Assembly: GCF_000020365.1 (NCBI RefSeq)
Contig: NC_012108.1
Coordinates: 2,914,001-2,978,000, forward strand
Source of the DNA: Desulforapulum autotrophicum HRM2
Lineage (GTDB): Bacteria; Desulfobacterota; Desulfobacteria; Desulfobacterales; Desulfobacteraceae
DNA length: 64,000 nt
Direction: 5' to 3'
The notes under the pieces are model-generated. The model was not told the DNA's origin. It searched no databases and saw nothing but the letters and a program-made list of their open reading frames with translations. This document shows positions 45,317-54,582 of the stretch, one piece after another. Made by a program: the position numbers and the translations under genes. Each line of letters opens with the position of its first letter. Positions within the stretch are counted from its first letter, which is position 1.

Positions 45317-47884
45317 TTATCGCAGGCAAAGAACCTTGAATCCCTGGCCTTCACCCTGGGGTTCAACCTCGATGGCAACCCCCTGGCCTGGGGCCTTGAC
45401 CATCTTCATGCTTGCCTTGAACTTGTCGCCGTTGCTGTTTTTCAACACATAGGGCCGGGTCTTTTTGCCCGCAATAAGGGTCTCCAAGTTTTGAAGGGTC
45501 AGCGTTTTACCTGCGATTTCCTTCCAGATCACAAATCGGCAATCCCCATGTTCCGGCCGCCAGTTGGAACATCCAAATCCCCGGTTGCCTTCGATAATGG
45601 TTCCGTTGCAAAGGGGACAGCGCATGGTTTCTGCGCCCTGGGTGGGTTCACTTCCGGGTGCTGACAGTGACTCTGGGCCCCTGGGCTCCGACCTGACCCG
45701 TTCAACAGTCGAGATGCTTCTCCTTGGGTCGGGGCTGGCTTGCCCATTGTTTGAGGATGCTTTTCCCTGATTGTTGAAATCAAAGGTAACCTTCCAGTGT
45801 CCGTTCTCGTTGACAATTTTAAGGGAGGCGGAGAATCGTTTTTTCTTCTTGGAGATAAATCCCTTGAACGGACCGGACTTACGGTATTGCAACAGGTTTG
45901 TTGCCATTTTGGCGGAAATGCTTTTGCCGGCGATTCTCTTGAAGATCACAAACTCACATCCCCTGTCCTCACAGGAAAAAGCCTTGGGGTTTTCCCGGAC
46001 CGCCTTGCCGCAGGCGGGACAGATACCGATCACCGCTGCCTGGGGTTGTTCGGCCTTGAACAGCTTCACGTTGAGCCCTGCTGATTTCAGTTCTGCCACG
46101 GCATTGGTAACAAAGGCCTTGATATGATCCAGAAACCGAATATCCGACCCTTCTCCAAGGGCAATGGTATTGAGTTGCATCTCCCACCGGGCCGTCTCCT
46201 CGGGAGAGGTCAAGACCGAAGAGATCGGGCATTTTCTCAGCTGGGTGACCAGATACCCCCCCTTGTCCGTGGCAAGAAGTCGTTTGCCTGCCCGCTGAAC
46301 ATATCCCCTGGATATAAGGGTTTCAATGATCTGCGCCCTTGTGGACTGGGTGCCGATTCCGATATCTCCCCGATAGAGGCGCTTGATCTCTTCTTCAGCC
46401 ACATACCGACCCGGATTTGTCATGTCCTTGAGGAGCAGGGAATCTGAATAATCGGGGGGCGGGCTGGTCTGTTTCTCTTCCCGTTCGATCTTTTCGACAG
46501 CGCCCTCGTCCCCCTCCACCAGGGGCGGAATGATTTCAGCTTCAGCCTTGTCACGGATACCTGTACCATAGACCCGCTGCCATCCGGGATCCAGGATCAC
46601 TTTACCCCGGGTCTGAAAGGTCTCCTTTGCAAACAAGGTCACCACCCGGGTGCTTTCAAACCGGCAATCCGGATGAAATGCCGCAGCAAACCGCCGCACC
46701 ACCAGGTCAAATAAAAGCTTCTCATCCCGGCTGGCCGCCTCAGAAATGGGCTTGAACGGTATCAGTGCATGGTGGTCAGTGAGCTTTGCATCGTTGAACA
46801 CCCGCCGGTTGGAAAGGCTCACCCGCTTGGGGTCCACAAAGGCGAACAGGTCAGGACAGGCCTGCTCAAGTTTTCCCAACACAGTGTTAACAAGACCAAG
46901 GCTGGCGGTGCCAAGGACCTTTGAATCAGTTCGGGGATAGGAGAGGCACTTTCTGTCCTGGTACAGGGCCTGGGCAATGGCCAGGGTCTTTTTGGCCGGA
47001 AATCCAAACCGATTGTTGGCCTCCTGCTGAAGGTCGGTCAAAGAAAAAAGCAGCGGAGGTGGCTCTTGCTTTGTCTCTTTTTTCATGGAGACCACAACAC
47101 CGGGGGCCTTCTCAGCCTGGAACCGCTCCAAAAGTGCGTCCGCCTGGGGCTTGTCCGTAATCCGGGTCTCTTTCTCCTTGAACCAGCGCCCGGTCCAGCG
47201 CCCCTTGTCACCGGAAAACAGCACCTTGAAATTCCAATAGGTCTCGGGAATAAAGTGCTCCCGCTCGTTCCGCCGGTCCACAAGCATGGCCAGCACCGCC
47301 GTCTGCACACGGCCCACTGAAAAAAGATCGCCAAGCCTCACGGTCATTAAGCGGGTCAGGTTCATGCCCACCAGCCAGTCCGATACCTGGCGGTAATACC
47401 CGGCACGCCACAGGCGATCGTAGTCCGTTATGGGCTTGAGCTGATTCATGGTGTCCCTGACCACCTTGGGCACCAGGGCCTGGCTGGTCCAGAAACGCAT
47501 GATCCGTTCCTTGTCCCTAAAGCCCGACTCAAGCAGGATGGTCCGGGCAATAACCTCCCCCTCCCGTCCCGCATCCGTTGCAATGATAATCCGGTCAAAT
47601 TGCCGCTGGGTTAAAAGGGCCTTGATGGTCCGAAACTGCTGCAGGGTTCTTGTGATGGGCTTGTATCGAAATCGTTCGGGAATAAGGGGCAAGGTCTCCA
47701 CCCGCCATTTTTTGAGGCCTGCATCATAATCATCCGGCTCAAACAGCTCCACCAGGTGACCCACGGCCCAGGTGATCACATGGGCATCCCCCTCAAAATA
47801 GCCGTCCTTTTTATTCTTCACTCCCAGGGCCTTGGCAAAATCCGAGGCCACGGAGAATTTTTCTGTCAATATCAATTCTGTCAT
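45317..47884 (-). CDS. topB: DNA topoisomerase III (type IA)
   Basis: 855 residues. The N-terminal Toprim domain (TELILTEKFSVASDFAKALG, IIATDAGREGEVIARTI) binds magnesium. The catalytic tyrosine lies in SYPRTDSKVLG at about residue 316. Core features include RLWRAGYYRQVSDWLVGMNL and GIGTQSTRAQIIETLISRGY. The C-terminal region (about 640-855) holds Cys-rich repeats (CPACGKAVRENPKAFSC, CPLCNGTIIEGNRGFGC) plus a linker rich in Ser/Pro/Arg. It relaxes negatively supercoiled DNA and resolves replication intermediates. Ends 46 bp from the convergent ChaN-like gene. Confidence 0.95.
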   Translation of the reverse strand: MTELILTEKFSVASDFAKALGVKNKKDGYFEGDAHVITWAVGHLVELFEPDDYDAGLKKWRVETLPLIPERFRYKPITRTLQQFRTIKALLTQRQFDRIIIATDAGREGEVIARTILLESGFRDKERIMRFWTSQALVPKVVRDTMNQLKPITDYDRLWRAGYYRQVSDWLVGMNLTRLMTVRLGDLFSVGRVQTAVLAMLVDRRNEREHFIPETYWNFKVLFSGDKGRWTGRWFKEKETRITDKPQADALLERFQAEKAPGVVVSMKKETKQEPPPLLFSLTDLQQEANNRFGFPAKKTLAIAQALYQDRKCLSYPRTDSKVLGTASLGLVNTVLGKLEQACPDLFAFVDPKRVSLSNRRVFNDAKLTDHHALIPFKPISEAASRDEKLLFDLVVRRFAAAFHPDCRFESTRVVTLFAKETFQTRGKVILDPGWQRVYGTGIRDKAEAEIIPPLVEGDEGAVEKIEREEKQTSPPPDYSDSLLLKDMTNPGRYVAEEEIKRLYRGDIGIGTQSTRAQIIETLISRGYVQRAGKRLLATDKGGYLVTQLRKCPISSVLTSPEETARWEMQLNTIALGEGSDIRFLDHIKAFVTNAVAELKSAGLNVKLFKAEQPQAAVIGICPACGKAVRENPKAFSCEDRGCEFVIFKRIAGKSISAKMATNLLQYRKSGPFKGFISKKKKRFSASLKIVNENGHWKVTFDFNNQGKASSNNGQASPDPRRSISTVERVRSEPRGPESLSAPGSEPTQGAETMRCPLCNGTIIEGNRGFGCSNWRPEHGDCRFVIWKEIAGKTLTLQNLETLIAGKKTRPYVLKNSNGDKFKASMKMVKAPGQGVAIEVEPQGEGQGFKVLCLR

Positions 47885-47960
47885 GGTCTATTCTTACGCC
47901 ATTTTCATGATTTTTGCTACAGATTAACCGGGGATAAATCGAGTCAATGCCTTAAGGCAG

Positions 47961-47981
47961 GCGACTCTTGTCTCCAGTCGC
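47961..47981. repeat. Small hairpin in the decayed interval
   Basis: GCGACT (47961-47966) and AGTCGC (47976-47981) with a 9-base loop. It lies in the gene-free stretch 47885-48059 between topB and the hydF remnant, which holds nothing else convincing. Confidence 0.4.
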
Positions 47982-48059
47982 TGTGAATCCGGGTGTATCT
48001 GCCCAAACAACAAAGGGTTCGTGGATTCGATGCGAAGCAGATACCGGTGGGCTCCGACT

Positions 48060-48489
48060 TCATATAGCCAATGCCTCAGGAAATGATGAGAGGATTCGTT
48101 TTAACACTCCGTGGAGGCAGGAGATACAGATCCCTAATTTGTGGTGGGCACATTTTTTCCCCGGGCAAGCTCAATTCCCATGAGCATCTCCCGCCGTGTA
48201 ATCATGCATGCCCCGCAATGAATAACCAAGCTGGAGTAGCCTATATTATCAGGATAGTCCCTTTTGATGTAGACGTCAATTTGAGGAGATAGCTCCAGGT
48301 AATCTTTTATCCATGCAGGGATCTTGATTCTTCCAATTTCATCCTCCACGGGATGATGGGAACAGGCTCCCTGAAAAGAATCCAGTCTTCAGGCCCCAGG
48401 GTATCAAGGGCTGTCACACCAGCCACCTGTTCGAGCATGTCCCCCTTAAATCGTGAAAGTATACTTCTCAGATGATTCCCTTGGTTCAG
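48060..48489 (-). pseudogene. hydF: HydF C-terminal remnant ([FeFe]-hydrogenase maturation)
   Basis: Read on the minus strand and across frames, this gives the C-terminal third of HydF, the GTPase scaffold that helps build the H-cluster. Segments in order: SILSRFKGDMLEQVAGVTAL, then after a frame change (48368-48387) GACSHHPVEDEIGRIKIPAW, then SSLVIHCGACMITRREMLMG, then KNVPTTN followed by TAG where HydF has Tyr-Gly (ITNYG), then a second frame change and CLHGVLKRILSSFPEALAI and TGA. The [4Fe-4S] ligands survive (Cys of CSHH; HCGACM at about 48203-48220). At least two frameshifts plus one nonsense codon make it a pseudogene. Confidence 0.85.
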
Positions 48490-48560
48490 ATAAAAGCCCT
48501 TGTCGCAGAACATATTTTGTTTAAAAAACCATACGCCGCAAAATAAAAAGACGAGACCAT

Positions 48561-48773
48561 TTGATTCCCCCCCCACGGGGTGGTAAAAGAAAACCTATAA
48601 CGGGTGTCTTTTCTACACGGTCTCCAGACAGACCACCCAGCCCACTTGGCCTGCACCGGGTTACCGTTTTGGAAATCTTTGGGCATCGATTAAAAGTTGG
48701 CCCCATGGAAGCCATTGATGGAACACCTGTGGTCTCCATAAAGCCTGTGCTCCATGGCACAATGGAATATTAA
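48561..48773 (+). pseudogene. trmO: TrmO/YaeB-type tRNA methyltransferase fragment
   Basis: Encodes about 70 residues matching only the C-terminal half of the TrmO (UPF0066/TsaA) family: RKPITGVFSTRSPDRPPSPL, GLHRVTVLEI, and AIDGTPVVSIKPVLHG. The N-terminal half, which has the SAM-binding barrel start, is missing, and the reading frame has no ribosome-binding site. TrmO methylates t6A in tRNA. It ends in TAA at 48771-48773, directly where the next gene's Shine-Dalgarno begins. Confidence 0.75.
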
Positions 48774-48785
48774 GGAGGAAAATAA

Positions 48786-49577
48786 ATGGATTTTGGAATT
48801 CAAGGAAAAGTTGCCCTGGTGACGGCATCAACCCGTGGATTGGGCCGCGGCTGTGCAGAACAGCTGGCCAGCGAACACTGCAAATTAGCCATCTGCTCCC
48901 GCAATCCGACCGAGGCAACCCAGGTTGCCCGTGAACTTTCACAAAAAACCGGGACCCAGGTCGTCGGTTTCGGGGCTGATATGGGCAATGCCGAGGAGAT
49001 TAACCGCCTGATTCAAGAGGTTCAAGCCTCCCTGGGAGATCCTGATATCCTGGTGACAAATGCAGGCGGACCACCACCCGGAACCTTTGCAACCACACCT
49101 TTGGATGCCTATGAAAAAGCACTTGGGCTGAATTTAATGAGCGCGGTGCATCTGATCCACGGCCTGACCCCGGCCATGGTATCAAAAGGATGGGGAAGAA
49201 TCATTGCCATTACTTCCATCTCAGTGAAACAGCCCATCGGCAACCTGCTGCTCTCCAATATGGCCCGCACCGGGCTGACCGGTTTTCTGAAAACCATTGC
49301 AACTGAACTTGCACCCTCAGGCATCACGGTCAATGCCCTTCTTCCAGGCACCCACAGAACATCCCGCATCGATCAGCTGGCACAGCACCGGGCGGATCAG
49401 GAAAACAGGCCTGTGGCAGAAATAATCCAGGAGATGAAGGACGCAAACCCCTGCAAAACCATTGGAGATCCATTGGATTTTGGTGCTGCCGCTGTTTTTC
49501 TGGCAAGTGTTCAGGCGCGCTATATTACAGGACAAAACCTGCTAATAGACGGTGGAAATTATCGTGGACTGATCTAA
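48786..49577 (+). CDS. SDR-family protein lacking the canonical YxxxK
   Basis: 263 residues, strong AAGGAGG. Rossmann motif ALVTASTRGLGRGCAEQLAS, LVTNAGGPPPGTFATT, and a C-terminal YITGQNLLIDGGNYRGL fit the short-chain dehydrogenase/reductase fold. The active-site region has Ser in ITSISVKQPIGNLLL, but where SDRs have YxxxK it reads SNMAR (about 157-161), so both Tyr and Lys are replaced. The NAGGPPPG group of SDRs commonly shows this and may have a changed or lost redox function. Context gives no clue to substrate. Confidence 0.85.
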   Translation: MDFGIQGKVALVTASTRGLGRGCAEQLASEHCKLAICSRNPTEATQVARELSQKTGTQVVGFGADMGNAEEINRLIQEVQASLGDPDILVTNAGGPPPGTFATTPLDAYEKALGLNLMSAVHLIHGLTPAMVSKGWGRIIAITSISVKQPIGNLLLSNMARTGLTGFLKTIATELAPSGITVNALLPGTHRTSRIDQLAQHRADQENRPVAEIIQEMKDANPCKTIGDPLDFGAAAVFLASVQARYITGQNLLIDGGNYRGLI

Positions 49578-49741
49578 GGCCCACTCAAAAATAACTTTAC
49601 ATTTTGGAGGCCAATTCATCCAGCCCTGACGCGTTGTAAAAATTCGGCGTATTCCTGATATGCCTGCATTTTCACGCCTTGCAGGGCAGGCGACTTGACC
49701 CCCAAAATTGGTAATTTATTTTTGAGTGAACCCTAAGGCCC
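49574..49741. mobile_element. MITE-like element with terminal inverted repeats
   Basis: Flanked by the 9-bp direct repeat CTAAGGCCC (49574-49582 and 49733-49741), as a target duplication would look. Inside, CACTCAAAAATAA near the left end is mirrored by TTATTTTTGAGTG near the right, with an imperfect arm of about 26 bp. About 150 bp, no coding capacity. The core (about 49630-49705) resembles the repeat at 12694-12800. Confidence 0.65.
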
Positions 49742-49897
49742 CATCAACCAGGTTTTCTGCTGCCTTGGTACCACCATAATTGACAACCTTATGATACATA
49801 GAACCTAAAAATTGCATATCCAACCAACTACCGCTTGCAAGTTTTAGGTAGAACTTTCAGGTAAAATTAAAACCAGCAGATAAACAGTCAGGATGGC

Positions 49898-50593
49898 TTA
49901 CAACAGCGGCATCTGAGGCATGTTTTTCATGATCTGTCGCTGTCGCATTTTCAAATACTGGGTGGGGTGCTTGACAGACCATTTGTGCGGGTTCGGCAAA
50001 ATAGCCGTCATCAGCGCCGCCTGATTCGATGTGAGGTGTCTGGCGCTTTTTGAATAGTATTTTTGAGCGGCTGCTTCAGCGCCAGTGACGTTGGTTCCCC
50101 AATCCACAGTATTTAAATACATTTCAAAAATTCGCCGTTTGTCCCAGAACAGTTCAATCAAGACCGTGTAATAGGCCTCAGCCAATTTTCTAAACACGCT
50201 TCTACTGGATAACAAAAACACGCTTCTGGCAGTCTGCATGCTGATGGTACTGGCTCCCCTGAGTTTCCCATGGCGGATTAAATTTGATACAGCATTTTTT
50301 ATTTCCGTGACATCAAATCCGTTGTGGGATAAAAACCGCTGATCTTCAGCGGCAATGACTGCTCTTCTCAGGTGCGGCGAAACAGCTTTGATGTCTTTCC
50401 AGACATAACGGGGACGTTTGTCCGGGGTGTTTTTAATGATGGCTTCTGCCCATTCCCATGCCACATCAGGGGTAAATGGCGGGTTGATGTATTTAAGTGC
50501 CAGAACCTGCACGATGGTAAAGCAAAACAGGCATAAGATCATCTTAACGATAGTTTTCCAGATCCAGGTGCGTATGCGGTTAATTCTCTTCAT
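49898..50593 (-). CDS. mtgA: Monofunctional peptidoglycan glycosyltransferase
   Basis: 231 residues from the ATG at 50593 (MKRINRIRTWIWK); the frame is open 21 codons further. One N-terminal TM (about 15-35) anchors the GT51 domain. Family motifs are visible: AVIAAEDQRFLSHNGFD (catalytic Glu), GASTISMQTARSVF, and KRRIFEMYLNTVDWG. No penicillin-binding transpeptidase domain follows, so it is the monofunctional MtgA type that polymerises glycan strands from lipid II. The 320 bp upstream on this strand hold the MITE and no gene. Confidence 0.93.
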   Translation of the reverse strand: MKRINRIRTWIWKTIVKMILCLFCFTIVQVLALKYINPPFTPDVAWEWAEAIIKNTPDKRPRYVWKDIKAVSPHLRRAVIAAEDQRFLSHNGFDVTEIKNAVSNLIRHGKLRGASTISMQTARSVFLLSSRSVFRKLAEAYYTVLIELFWDKRRIFEMYLNTVDWGTNVTGAEAAAQKYYSKSARHLTSNQAALMTAILPNPHKWSVKHPTQYLKMRQRQIMKNMPQMPLL

Positions 50594-50808
50594 TTCACCT
50601 GGGGTTCTACGTTTAAACCGGATGATTGTCAATTCCAAAACAGGACCCAAATCCAACGTTTATTTTTTTAAAACCCCTCCAATAGCTATTCAGAGGATTT
50701 TTTTTCGTGGCGGGAGCTTATTTTGAAGGAGGCTTATCTTTTTTGTCGCCGTCCCTCTGGTCGGGGTAAATTTTAGACATAGCTATCCGATCAAAGGAAA
50801 ACCCATAA

Positions 50809-50844
50809 CCACTGGACTGATTTGGGCACTCAAATATCCAGTGG
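50809..50844. terminator. Hairpin after the DUF547 gene
   Basis: CCACTGGA (50809-50816) with TCCAGTGG (50837-50844), and an inner TTTG/CAAA. It lies about 55 bp past the stop of the minus-strand DUF547 gene. No clear T-run, so termination is inferred. Confidence 0.45.
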
Positions 50845-50899
50845 ATTAAAGTATAAGTCTGATAAACTTTTTGGTTGATACGGACAGTACAATCCCGGT

Positions 50900-51658
50900 T
50901 TAATTGTTCAGGGACCAGTCATAATCAAGGTAATTGATCTTGGTTATAACAGAATTGGATTCCAGGGCATCCTTTAAATTACCAGAGGCATAGGCACGTA
51001 TAAATTTCAGTGGGTTATCATCAAAATCCCCTTTAAACCATTTAAAAATCTTACTGATGGAGATCTGGGATCCCTTGATGATAAAATTGTTCTCAGCGTT
51101 AATAAATGCTCTTGCCTGCTGGTCAAGCTGCGCTTCCAGGCGATCGGGTTCGTAGGGCTCATTGTGAAGAGGTGGGCAGCTTTTAGATGCACAATTGATG
51201 GCAAAATGTACCCTTGGATCTTTGAAATCGGGACGTAAAATATCGTGTTCGATCATATCCAGAGAAATTTTTTTATCCTGCAACCGGATGAATTGGATAT
51301 CCCATGGGCTTGAAAGAAATCCGCCAAGATCCTTAATGGAACCAAGGTCCGGGTATCTGGTAAGGATCAGCTTTATGGTAAAAGCATTGTAGGCATTGAT
51401 GTAAAAGGCAAATTGAGCGGTTTTAGAAAGAGAAGCAATGTCGGTATTGCTGAGTATCTCGAGATACTGATCCAACAGAAGTTCGTCTGTTTTTAAACCA
51501 TCATAATTGACCCGGCCGGCAATCACATGCTTTTTTAATAGTGTGGCATATATTTGATTGTCGACACTTCCAGTTGCCATCACAGGCGTTTTCAAGGCAG
51601 AGAAGACCAGAATAAAAGCCATTAGAAAAATCACAACCAGATTTGTTTTTTTCAGCAT
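50900..51658 (-). CDS. Exported DUF547 protein
   Basis: 252 residues. The signal peptide is MLKKTNLVVIFLMAFILVFS. The body has the DUF547 marks FAFYINAYNAFTIKLILTRY, VHFAINCASKSCPPL, and LDQQARAFINAENNFI. The family is widespread in Bacteria and plants with no established activity; a papain-like fold has been suggested. Periplasmic or secreted. The pair of Cys and His in this family may be catalytic, but this is inference. Confidence 0.85.
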   Translation of the reverse strand: MLKKTNLVVIFLMAFILVFSALKTPVMATGSVDNQIYATLLKKHVIAGRVNYDGLKTDELLLDQYLEILSNTDIASLSKTAQFAFYINAYNAFTIKLILTRYPDLGSIKDLGGFLSSPWDIQFIRLQDKKISLDMIEHDILRPDFKDPRVHFAINCASKSCPPLHNEPYEPDRLEAQLDQQARAFINAENNFIIKGSQISISKIFKWFKGDFDDNPLKFIRAYASGNLKDALESNSVITKINYLDYDWSLNN

Positions 51659-52071
51659 AAATGCCCCTTTCGTTTGTACGGTTATTTTTCTACGTTAAAG
51701 GATGTGCATAATTTCTTTTAATTCAATCCTATGATGCCTAAAAGTTTTATCACTCATGAAAATCTTACATCTGATCAGTCAGTCTCTGAATTTTACTGGC
51801 AGTAGTAAATTTGTTCATCAATTGATCGCTTAAAGCACGGCAAAGGGACATGAGAATTTTTTAGTGGCCGATGTTCAGGCCGATTTTACGTTGCGTGAAT
51901 CCCTTGTGTATCCTTTGCAGTTAGTTGGTTCTGGTACGGATCTGAATGCAGTGAAAGCCAATGGACTTGCAAGGATGGCTGCACTGACAGGTTAGGGCCA
52001 TTGCAGATGTCAAGAATCTCGTTAGGATTACCGGTGATATTCAGATCGGCAGATTGTCGATGTTATCATCT
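51659..52071. other. Gene-free interval with a short open fragment
   Basis: No convincing gene. On the plus strand 51863-51994 reads GTG-led VADVQADFTLRESLVYPLQL and ends after NGLARMAALTG. It has codon-like composition and could be the last 40 or so residues of a lost gene, but the family is not recognised and there is no ribosome-binding site. Confidence 0.4.
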
Positions 52072-54252
52072 CTACAAATTTTTTTTAAGGTTGTTCAACG
52101 CATGGATCAGTGCTTTTCTGTGGGCGGCAATCCGTCGTCTTAAAGGCCAGGCGGTGGGCGTCTCGGTTGTAATCGAATGTTGAGTATAATTTTTTTTGAG
52201 CATATACCAATCCAGAGTGCCGTTGAATTCGGACTGCGCCGGGTAATCAGGGGCGTTGGGAGAAATGGATGTGATCAGTCCGTTGCGGCATTCGGCGTCG
52301 TATACCAACTGGCGCTTTGTGATGGGATAGCCTGCGGTGTGGAGGGCTTTCAGGATCGCCGGGCCGAGAACCGGCCGCCCGCTGGGGGTGGTTTCGTACA
52401 TATAGAATCCGGCCGGAATATCCTCGACCAAAAAAGCCTTGCCCCGGGGCATATAGGTGTCGGTTTCATGCAGGTCAACCGCCAGACGGTAGGGGCCAGA
52501 AAACTGGTGCAGCAAATCCTTGACAGCGGCGATTTCCGGCACCCCGGTATCATTGTCGAAAGATCGATTCAGGTCGGTTGCTTGGCTGCCGTAACGTACA
52601 CAACGGGTAAAGCCATAGGGATTGAGGCAGGGCAGAATCATAAAAGAAAAATGCCCCAGATACCTGGCGAGGTCCCGGTGCATAAATTCCAGGAGGGCAT
52701 AAACCCCGGCCGGCTCTTCGCCGTGAATGCCGGCCGAAAGGATGATGCGGGGAAGATCTCTGGAGTGATTAAGGGTGAGGACCGCGTATATGGGATAAAC
52801 CCCGGCATCGGTCGTGACCCGTCCAGCATTGATGAGGCGATGCCTGGATGCAAATTTTTTAAACGGCTGAACGACCTCGCGACTAAAAGACCGTTTAACG
52901 ATGGCGCGCTTTTTGGCCACCAGGTCGACAAGACCTTTGATCCATAGCCAATTGACCCGACAGGCCGTTTCGATCGGCGTTTTGCCGGTGGTTTCGGCCG
53001 TTACCGGATATGACACCCCAAGACGGTACATCAGGTCACCAAAGGTTCCGTCATGTCGGACGATGAAGCCCTCTCTGTCAGTTCTCATGCCACTGTTCTG
53101 GCCGGCGTTGATCACCTTGTGGGCCAGAATCGGCACGGTTTTATGGATCGCCTCAACGATCCTGCCATAAACCGAGAGATCTCCGAAAGCGTAATGATAG
53201 GCGGCGGGATAATCAATTTTGGAAATGTTGTCCTGATGCAGGTCGAGGGCTGCGACGATGTTTTCCAGAGGGTCACGTCGCAGAAGATGGTGCATGAGGA
53301 GCGTTTCGGCCGGCAGGTTCAGATTCAGCCGACTGTCGGACGACAAGTACCACCGTTTAAATTTAGCGCCCCGGCGGATGTCATCCACCAGTTTCCCATT
53401 TTCAAGCTCGTAGCGTACAAAATCGTTGTTAAAGTCAGACCCCTCGCCCTCATCGGTGTTATAGCGCTGCCGGGCATCGTAGCCTGTCGGATTGCCAAGG
53501 GGATAGATAATGAGCTTAATCCCGCGTTTATGGGCATAATCGAAGATGCGGTTAAAATAACGGATAATGGTCAGCGGACCGGCCACTTCATCCCCGTGGA
53601 TCCCGGCGCGGATGATCATGAATCGATCGTTTGGCTTGACGTCGCGCGAGACGATCCGGTAAAAATCGGTTTCGGAGTTGCGCTGTTTGAGGAGGTGCCC
53701 TTCGATTCGGATATCGCTTCGCCCGGCCACCAGTTTCTTCAATTCCGCATAGTAGCCGGTGGTTTTCCGAAGCCGCTCATCATAGGTGCGCCTGTCGATG
53801 ATGATCATTCGCCGGATGATCAACTCGTCTTTGGATTTAAGGTAATTGCTGGGAAAGTCAAACCACAACCGCATAAAAGTTGAAAGCTTCAGTGCCCGCC
53901 GATGACCCAGGCTCGGGTCTTCCAGGTAGATATTTTCCGTGTCGATGCCGCTTACGACAGAATAATGTCCCCCTTCAAAGGCGAACCAATCGACAATGAC
54001 CGGTATCTTTTTACAATTAACCCACTCACGGATATCATCCAGGTCTGAAAAATCTTTAACTTGACCGCGGAAACCAAGCTTCTGGGCGGCACCCACAAGG
54101 CCCTCTGCCCCGATCCCGCAGGCCGGGTTGCAACCGGATATCAGTGCCAGTTTTTTTTCAGTGATTTTAACACCCAGATAGCCCAGCACTATTTTTAACG
54201 ATGCCGGGCCGCAATAGCCAGGCTTTTGTCTGAAAGAATCGATCTTCAACAT
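52072..54252 (-). CDS. C39 peptidase-like plus two M14 (AstE/AspA-type) domains in one chain
   Basis: About 726 residues from the ATG at 54252 (MLKIDSFRQKPGYCGPASLK); the frame is open to 54654 but that region overlaps the thioesterase gene on the other strand. Domain 1 (about 1-160) is a C39-like cysteine peptidase: Cys in GYCGPAS, His in GGHYSVVSG, Asp in LEDPSLG. Domains 2 and 3 are M14 zinc carboxypeptidases of the succinylglutamate-desuccinylase/aspartoacylase type: AGIHGDEVAGPL with ALDLHQDN, and AGIHGEEPAGVY with AVDLHETD. No signal peptide is seen. Function is unknown; trimming of a peptide conjugate is one idea. Confidence 0.8.
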   Translation of the reverse strand: MLKIDSFRQKPGYCGPASLKIVLGYLGVKITEKKLALISGCNPACGIGAEGLVGAAQKLGFRGQVKDFSDLDDIREWVNCKKIPVIVDWFAFEGGHYSVVSGIDTENIYLEDPSLGHRRALKLSTFMRLWFDFPSNYLKSKDELIIRRMIIIDRRTYDERLRKTTGYYAELKKLVAGRSDIRIEGHLLKQRNSETDFYRIVSRDVKPNDRFMIIRAGIHGDEVAGPLTIIRYFNRIFDYAHKRGIKLIIYPLGNPTGYDARQRYNTDEGEGSDFNNDFVRYELENGKLVDDIRRGAKFKRWYLSSDSRLNLNLPAETLLMHHLLRRDPLENIVAALDLHQDNISKIDYPAAYHYAFGDLSVYGRIVEAIHKTVPILAHKVINAGQNSGMRTDREGFIVRHDGTFGDLMYRLGVSYPVTAETTGKTPIETACRVNWLWIKGLVDLVAKKRAIVKRSFSREVVQPFKKFASRHRLINAGRVTTDAGVYPIYAVLTLNHSRDLPRIILSAGIHGEEPAGVYALLEFMHRDLARYLGHFSFMILPCLNPYGFTRCVRYGSQATDLNRSFDNDTGVPEIAAVKDLLHQFSGPYRLAVDLHETDTYMPRGKAFLVEDIPAGFYMYETTPSGRPVLGPAILKALHTAGYPITKRQLVYDAECRNGLITSISPNAPDYPAQSEFNGTLDWYMLKKNYTQHSITTETPTAWPLRRRIAAHRKALIHALNNLKKNL

Positions 54253-54582
54253 CACATCCACATTAGAACCAATCTCAAAAACGCCTTCGTACTCCTGGCA
54301 AAGTTGAACCTGTTGTTTCTCTCCAATATTAAATTTGAACTCAACTTTAGAGAGGAAGATGCTTTTAGTCAAGGAAAGTATGAAAATAATGGGAACCTTG
54401 GGTTCAAGTTCACCCCTGGACATCTGCATGGTTAGAAAAAATGATGCAGAGTCGCCTGAAGTTATGATAAAGAGGAGCAGGTTAACTTGGTCTATTCTCA
54501 AAGTATTTAAAACTTTTTTGAGGATGTAGTTGCAGTTTGAGAACTTATGACTGACGAAAACAATTGAACCCAAGGAAAAAAC

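Noticed and set aside
52177-53883. Long plus-strand open frames (256 and 276 codons)
   Set aside because: They lie antisense to the M14 domains, lack start signals and family resemblance; frame openness is explained by the GC-rich opposite gene.
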